Shown piece by piece: positions 62,568-64,000 of a stretch of DNA of 64,000 bases. The notes beneath the pieces are model-generated. The model was given only the letters and a program-made list of their open reading frames with translations, was not told the DNA's origin and searched no databases. The DNA lies in the NCBI RefSeq assembly GCF_002220365.1, contig NZ_MTHB01000011.1, forward strand, positions 1-64,000, read 5' to 3'. How positions within the stretch are numbered: position 1 is the stretch's first letter; each line of letters opens with the position of its first letter. The position numbers were made by a program, and so were the translations under genes. The stretch comes from Caballeronia sordidicola (GTDB lineage Bacteria > Pseudomonadota > Gammaproteobacteria > Burkholderiales > Burkholderiaceae).

Positions 62568-63890
62568 ATGTCATCGCCGCAACAAGATCGCACCGCTTCT
62601 GCTGTTCCCGCTGTTCAGCACGTCATTCCCTCCTATCTCGATTCCACGCATCTCGGCCCTTGGGGTAACTACCTCCAGCAGGTCGATCGCGTCGCGCCGT
62701 ATCTCGGCTCGCTGTCGCGCTGGATTGAAACCCTCAAGCGCCCGAAGCGCATCCTGATCGTCGATTGCCCTATCGAACTCGATAACGGCACGGTCATGCA
62801 CTTCGAAGGCTATCGGGTCCAGCACAACATGTCGCGTGGTCCGGGCAAGGGCGGCGTGCGCTATCACCAGGACGTTACGCTTTCCGAAGTGATGGCGCTG
62901 TCGGCGTGGATGTCGGTGAAGAACGCGGCTGTGAACGTGCCGTACGGCGGCGCGAAGGGCGGTATTCGTGTCGATCCGCGCACGTTGTCGCGTGGCGAAC
63001 TCGAACGGCTGACGCGTCGTTATACGAGTGAAATCGGCATCATCATTGGGCCGAATACGGATATCCCTGCACCGGACGTCAACACGAACGAGCAGATCAT
63101 GGCGTGGATGATGGACACGTACTCCATGAACCAGGGCCAGACAGCAACCGGCGTTGTGACCGGCAAGCCGATCTCCCTCGGCGGTTCGCTCGGCCGCAAG
63201 GAAGCAACCGGCCGCGGCGTGTTTGTCGTGGGCTCGGAAGCGGCGCGCCGGATTGGCTTTGACATTGAAGGTGCGCGCATCGCCGTGCAGGGTTTTGGTA
63301 ACGTCGGCGGGATCGCTGCACGGCTGTTCCAGGAAGCCGGCGCGAAAGTGGTGGCGGTGCAGGATCACACTGGTTCGCTGTACAAATCGTCGGGTATCAA
63401 CGCGGCTGCTTTGCTCGAACACGTGGCGAAGCATGGCGGCGTGGGCGGCTTCGAAGGCGCGGATCCGATCAGCAAAGACGAGTTCTGGACCATTGAAAGC
63501 GATATCCTGATTCCGGCTGCGCTTGAAGGCCAGATCACGGAAGAAAACGCACCGAAAATCAAGACGAAGATCGTGGTGGAAGGCGCAAACGGTCCGACCA
63601 CAACGGCGGCCGACGACATTCTCCACGACAAGGGCATTCTCGTGATCCCCGACGTGGTCGCGAATGCGGGCGGCGTGACGGTGTCGTATTTCGAATGGGT
63701 GCAGGACTTCTCGAGCTTCTTCTGGACTGAAGACGAAATCAACCAGCGACTCGAACGTGTGATGCGCGAAGCGTTCGCGGCCGTGTGGCAAGTGGCGAGC
63801 GAGCATTCGGTGTCAGTGCGCACGGCGGCATTTATTGTCGCTTGTACGCGAATTCTTCAAGCGCGCGAAATGCGCGGTTTGTATCCGTGA
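62568..63890 (+). CDS. gdhA: Glutamate dehydrogenase
   Basis: A 440-residue Glu/Leu/Phe/Val-type dehydrogenase converting glutamate and 2-oxoglutarate plus ammonia. Substrate domain with the catalytic lysine in [13 protein letters not shown] and [12 protein letters not shown], then a Rossmann domain with VQGFGNVGG. Length fits the hexameric, catabolic-type enzymes. The start at 62568 (MSSPQQD) follows TGGAGC; the open frame extends to 62508 without a suitable start. A terminator follows at 63961. Confidence 0.95.
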   Translation: MSSPQQDRTASAVPAVQHVIPSYLDSTHLGPWGNYLQQVDRVAPYLGSLSRWIETLKRPKRILIVDCPIELDNGTVMHFEGYRVQHNMSRGPGKGGVRYHQDVTLSEVMALSAWMSVKNAAVNVPYGGAKGGIRVDPRTLSRGELERLTRRYTSEIGIIIGPNTDIPAPDVNTNEQIMAWMMDTYSMNQGQTATGVVTGKPISLGGSLGRKEATGRGVFVVGSEAARRIGFDIEGARIAVQGFGNVGGIAARLFQEAGAKVVAVQDHTGSLYKSSGINAAALLEHVAKHGGVGGFEGADPISKDEFWTIESDILIPAALEGQITEENAPKIKTKIVVEGANGPTTTAADDILHDKGILVIPDVVANAGGVTVSYFEWVQDFSSFFWTEDEINQRLERVMREAFAAVWQVASEHSVSVRTAAFIVACTRILQAREMRGLYP

Positions 63891-63960
63891 TTTCAGGCAA
63901 AAGAAACGTTTGCGAGCGCGCGGCTGCATGAAGCGGCGCTAACGCAAAAAGCATCAAGAC

Positions 63961-63996
63961 GCCCGTCGGCGTCCTTCGGGACCTCGACGGGCTTTT
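63961..63996 (+). terminator. Intrinsic terminator of gdhA
   Basis: Outer stem GCCCGTCG / CGACGGGC with an inner stem GTCC / GGAC and a following TTTT, 70 nt after the gdhA stop. Confidence 0.85.
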
Positions 63997-64000
63997 CGCG

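Noticed and set aside
62571-63806. 411-codon minus-strand frame opposite gdhA
   Set aside because: Antisense shadow; composition of the translation is not protein-like.
1-64000. CRISPR arrays, rRNA and tRNA genes
   Set aside because: I found no regularly spaced direct repeats, no rRNA-like stretch and no cloverleaf with a CCA end. A tRNA could be missed by eye; a covariance-model scan would decide.

Overview
The window looks like a chromosome segment of a Burkholderiaceae bacterium, most like Paraburkholderia/Caballeronia. I infer this from the uniformly GC-rich coding, the Gram-negative porin, the non-discriminating type AspRS, and the neighbourhoods ubiE / Tim44-like / ubiJ / ubiB, aspS / nudB / clsB and LysR / gdhA. 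I could not run a database search, so the genus is an inference. I see no rRNA, tRNA or CRISPR array.

Layout. 1-1349: 3' part of a group II intron (reverse transcriptase with HNH domain, then domains V and VI), cut by the left edge. 1619-3531: an MFS transporter and ssb. 4326-11350: a signalling block with three paralogous NarL/LuxR-type response regulators, an aquaporin with an unusual pore filter, and a BvgS/EvgS-like hybrid kinase with a C-terminal Hpt domain. 11488-18866: LysR regulator, porin, CHRD protein, esterase, EcsC-like protein, and a DHA2 exporter coupled to a MarR regulator. 18863-23126: a D-amino-acid catabolic module (PLP deaminase, RpiR regulator, N-acyl-D-amino-acid deacylase, RidA protein). 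23175-26438: ilvA, a 5'-nucleotidase and queF, tightly packed on the minus strand. 26783-43832: housekeeping genes, including a serine hydrolase, a 1363-residue FAD/Fe-S dehydrogenase, ubiquinone genes (ubiE, ubiJ, ubiB), aspS, nudB and clsB. 44036-51189: a fatty-acid beta-oxidation cluster (TetR, acyl-CoA dehydrogenase, HAD/ECH fusion, thiolase, enoyl-CoA hydratase). 51285-58963: fdhD, a nitrate-reductase-associated protein, a GGDEF-EAL protein, an acyl-CoA thioesterase and an Atm1-type ABC exporter. 61490-63890: a LysR regulator and gdhA.

The most remarkable region is 58991-60981 on the minus strand, an AT-rich patch between the ABC exporter and gdhA. It encodes a secreted protein whose N-terminal half matches the pertussis-toxin S1 ADP-ribosyltransferase pattern (R37, D39, R41, T76-S77, E144) and which ends in RNEL, similar to the KDEL/RDEL tails of cholera-type A subunits. 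Upstream are two paralogous secreted proteins of exactly 96 residues that align without gaps. Each has a 26-residue signal peptide and a mature part of about 70 residues with a CxxC, a size suited to toxin B subunits. I read this as a candidate undescribed AB-type toxin locus. The A-subunit assignment is well supported by motifs; the B-subunit assignment is inference.
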